Source of the DNA: Bacillota bacterium
GTDB taxonomy: Bacteria > Bacillota > Clostridia > Christensenellales > CAG-138
DNA length: 6,142 nt
Reading direction: 5' to 3'
NCBI GenBank assembly: GCA_023458615.1
Contig: JAEWYV010000201.1
Coordinates: 1-6,142 of the forward strand
The translations under genes and the position numbers were made by a program. Under the pieces are notes generated by a model. That model saw only the letters and a program-made list of their open reading frames with translations. It was not told the origin of the DNA and made no database searches. Positions 5,559 through 6,142 of the stretch are shown here, piece by piece. How positions within the stretch are numbered: the first letter of the stretch is position 1; the number at the start of each line of letters is the position of its first letter.

Positions 5559-6142
5559 TTACTCAGAAAGCAACTTCGTGCTTTCCGCGGCGTAATCCGC
5601 GCTCCGCGCATAGTAAAAGATGTATTGTTGCAATGCCCCCGCATCGAATGGATAGCGCTCCGTTGGAAACGCACCATCGTATTCCCGCTCCTCCACGCGG
5701 ATAATCCAGACATCTCGCGGAAAGCGCGAGAGTCTGTGGTAGCCAAATAGCATAACGCAATTGGCAACCTTTTCCCCAACGCCGGGTAAGGCGAGCAGCG
5801 CCGAAAAGAGAGCCTCGTCCGGCAAAGCGGCAATCGCGTCCAGATCCAGCGCGCCTGAGGCAACCATCCGCGCCGCCGCTAATACATACTTCGCGCGGTA
5901 GCCCAGTGAGCAAGCCAGAAACTCCCACTCGCTCAACGCAGCGAGACGCGGTGCAGAAGGAAATGAATAGTGCCGCTTCTCCCCTGTTACCTCCAGCAAG
6001 TCCCCGTAGCGTTCAGCGAGCGCCTCGATGCAGAACTGTATCGCGGGGATATTCTTGCGCTGAGAGATGATAAAACTGATGAGCATTTCCCAAGGGTCCT
6101 GGCGCAGCATGCGTATGCCTTGCCCGTACGCACAGGCGCGCT
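5559..6142 (-). CDS. ogg: OGG1-like 8-oxoguanine DNA glycosylase/AP lyase, C-terminal part (5' truncated)
   Basis: This is a base-excision repair enzyme of the helix-hairpin-helix-GPD superfamily that removes oxidised guanine. The frame stays open to the window edge: codons ACAYGQGIR precede the ATG at 6110, matching the conserved YG.GIR.LRQDPWE of bacterial OGGs. That ATG is therefore internal and the start is off-window; about 193 residues are visible of an expected 270-310. Counting from the Met at 6110, the hairpin motif LPGVGEKVA is at 108-116, with K114 the presumed Schiff-base lysine, and D133 in FPRDVW is the conserved catalytic aspartate. The damage-side loop reads SQRKNIPAI (16-24) where the common form is SQNNNIPRI. 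Thus two asparagines and an arginine that contact the estranged cytosine in human OGG1 (N149, R154 region) are replaced. The gene is transcribed towards the decarboxylase operon and separated from it by the 5347-5384 hairpin. AlkA/3-methyladenine glycosylase is an alternative automatic label, but the OGG motifs fit better. Confidence 0.88.
   Translation of the reverse strand, partial: RACAYGQGIRMLRQDPWEMLISFIISQRKNIPAIQFCIEALAERYGDLLEVTGEKRHYSFPSAPRLAALSEWEFLACSLGYRAKYVLAAARMVASGALDLDAIAALPDEALFSALLALPGVGEKVANCVMLFGYHRLSRFPRDVWIIRVEEREYDGAFPTERYPFDAGALQQYIFYYARSADYAAESTKLLSE

Noticed and set aside
5495..5928. Alternative - strand frames overlapping the glycosylase
   Set aside because: They are out of frame with the OGG motifs and show no recognisable domain.

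Overview
The window looks like chromosomal DNA from an anaerobic, amino-acid- or organic-acid-fermenting bacterium, most plausibly a Firmicute (Clostridia or Negativicutes). The grounds are a glutaconyl/methylmalonyl-CoA-type sodium-pump beta subunit, a membrane pyrophosphatase, a clostridial-style OGG1-like DNA glycosylase, a diiron oxygen-sensing (ODP-type) protein tail, and strong Shine-Dalgarno sites. This placement is inference; no rRNA or other taxonomic marker is present.

Left part, + strand (1-1454): the last 71 codons of an ODP-type metallo-beta-lactamase-fold protein overlap by 4 nt (ATGA) with a PAS/HD-GYP protein predicted to hydrolyse cyclic di-GMP. Together they look like an oxygen/redox-sensing input translationally coupled to a second-messenger output. 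A strong hairpin (1509-1540) lies between this unit and the convergent one.

Middle part, - strand (5010 down to 1562): an apparent three-gene operon. A sigma-70-type promoter (5070-5098), followed by a perfect 12-bp palindrome at the predicted transcription start, leads into the beta subunit of a Na+-translocating decarboxylase (3886-5010). Next come a 54-residue OadG-like small membrane subunit (3705-3869, easily missed) and the 693-residue membrane-bound proton-translocating pyrophosphatase hppA (1562-3643). The shared theme is membrane ion energetics: a Na+ gradient from decarboxylation and an ion gradient from pyrophosphate. No carboxyltransferase or biotin-carrier subunit is in the window, so the pump must obtain them from elsewhere. 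HppA carries the K+-independent signature lysine.

Right part: a 548-nt stretch without a convincing gene (5011-5558) holds the operon promoter, an AT-rich segment and a 17-bp-stem hairpin. Beyond it lies the C-terminal part of an OGG1-like 8-oxoguanine DNA glycosylase on the - strand, cut by the window edge.

The window contains mostly recognisable housekeeping and energy genes. I see no mobile element, CRISPR array, tRNA or rRNA. The points most worth a second look are the ODP/HD-GYP coupling, the pump-plus-pyrophosphatase operon with its palindromic operator candidate, and altered recognition or gating residues in the glycosylase and the pyrophosphatase.
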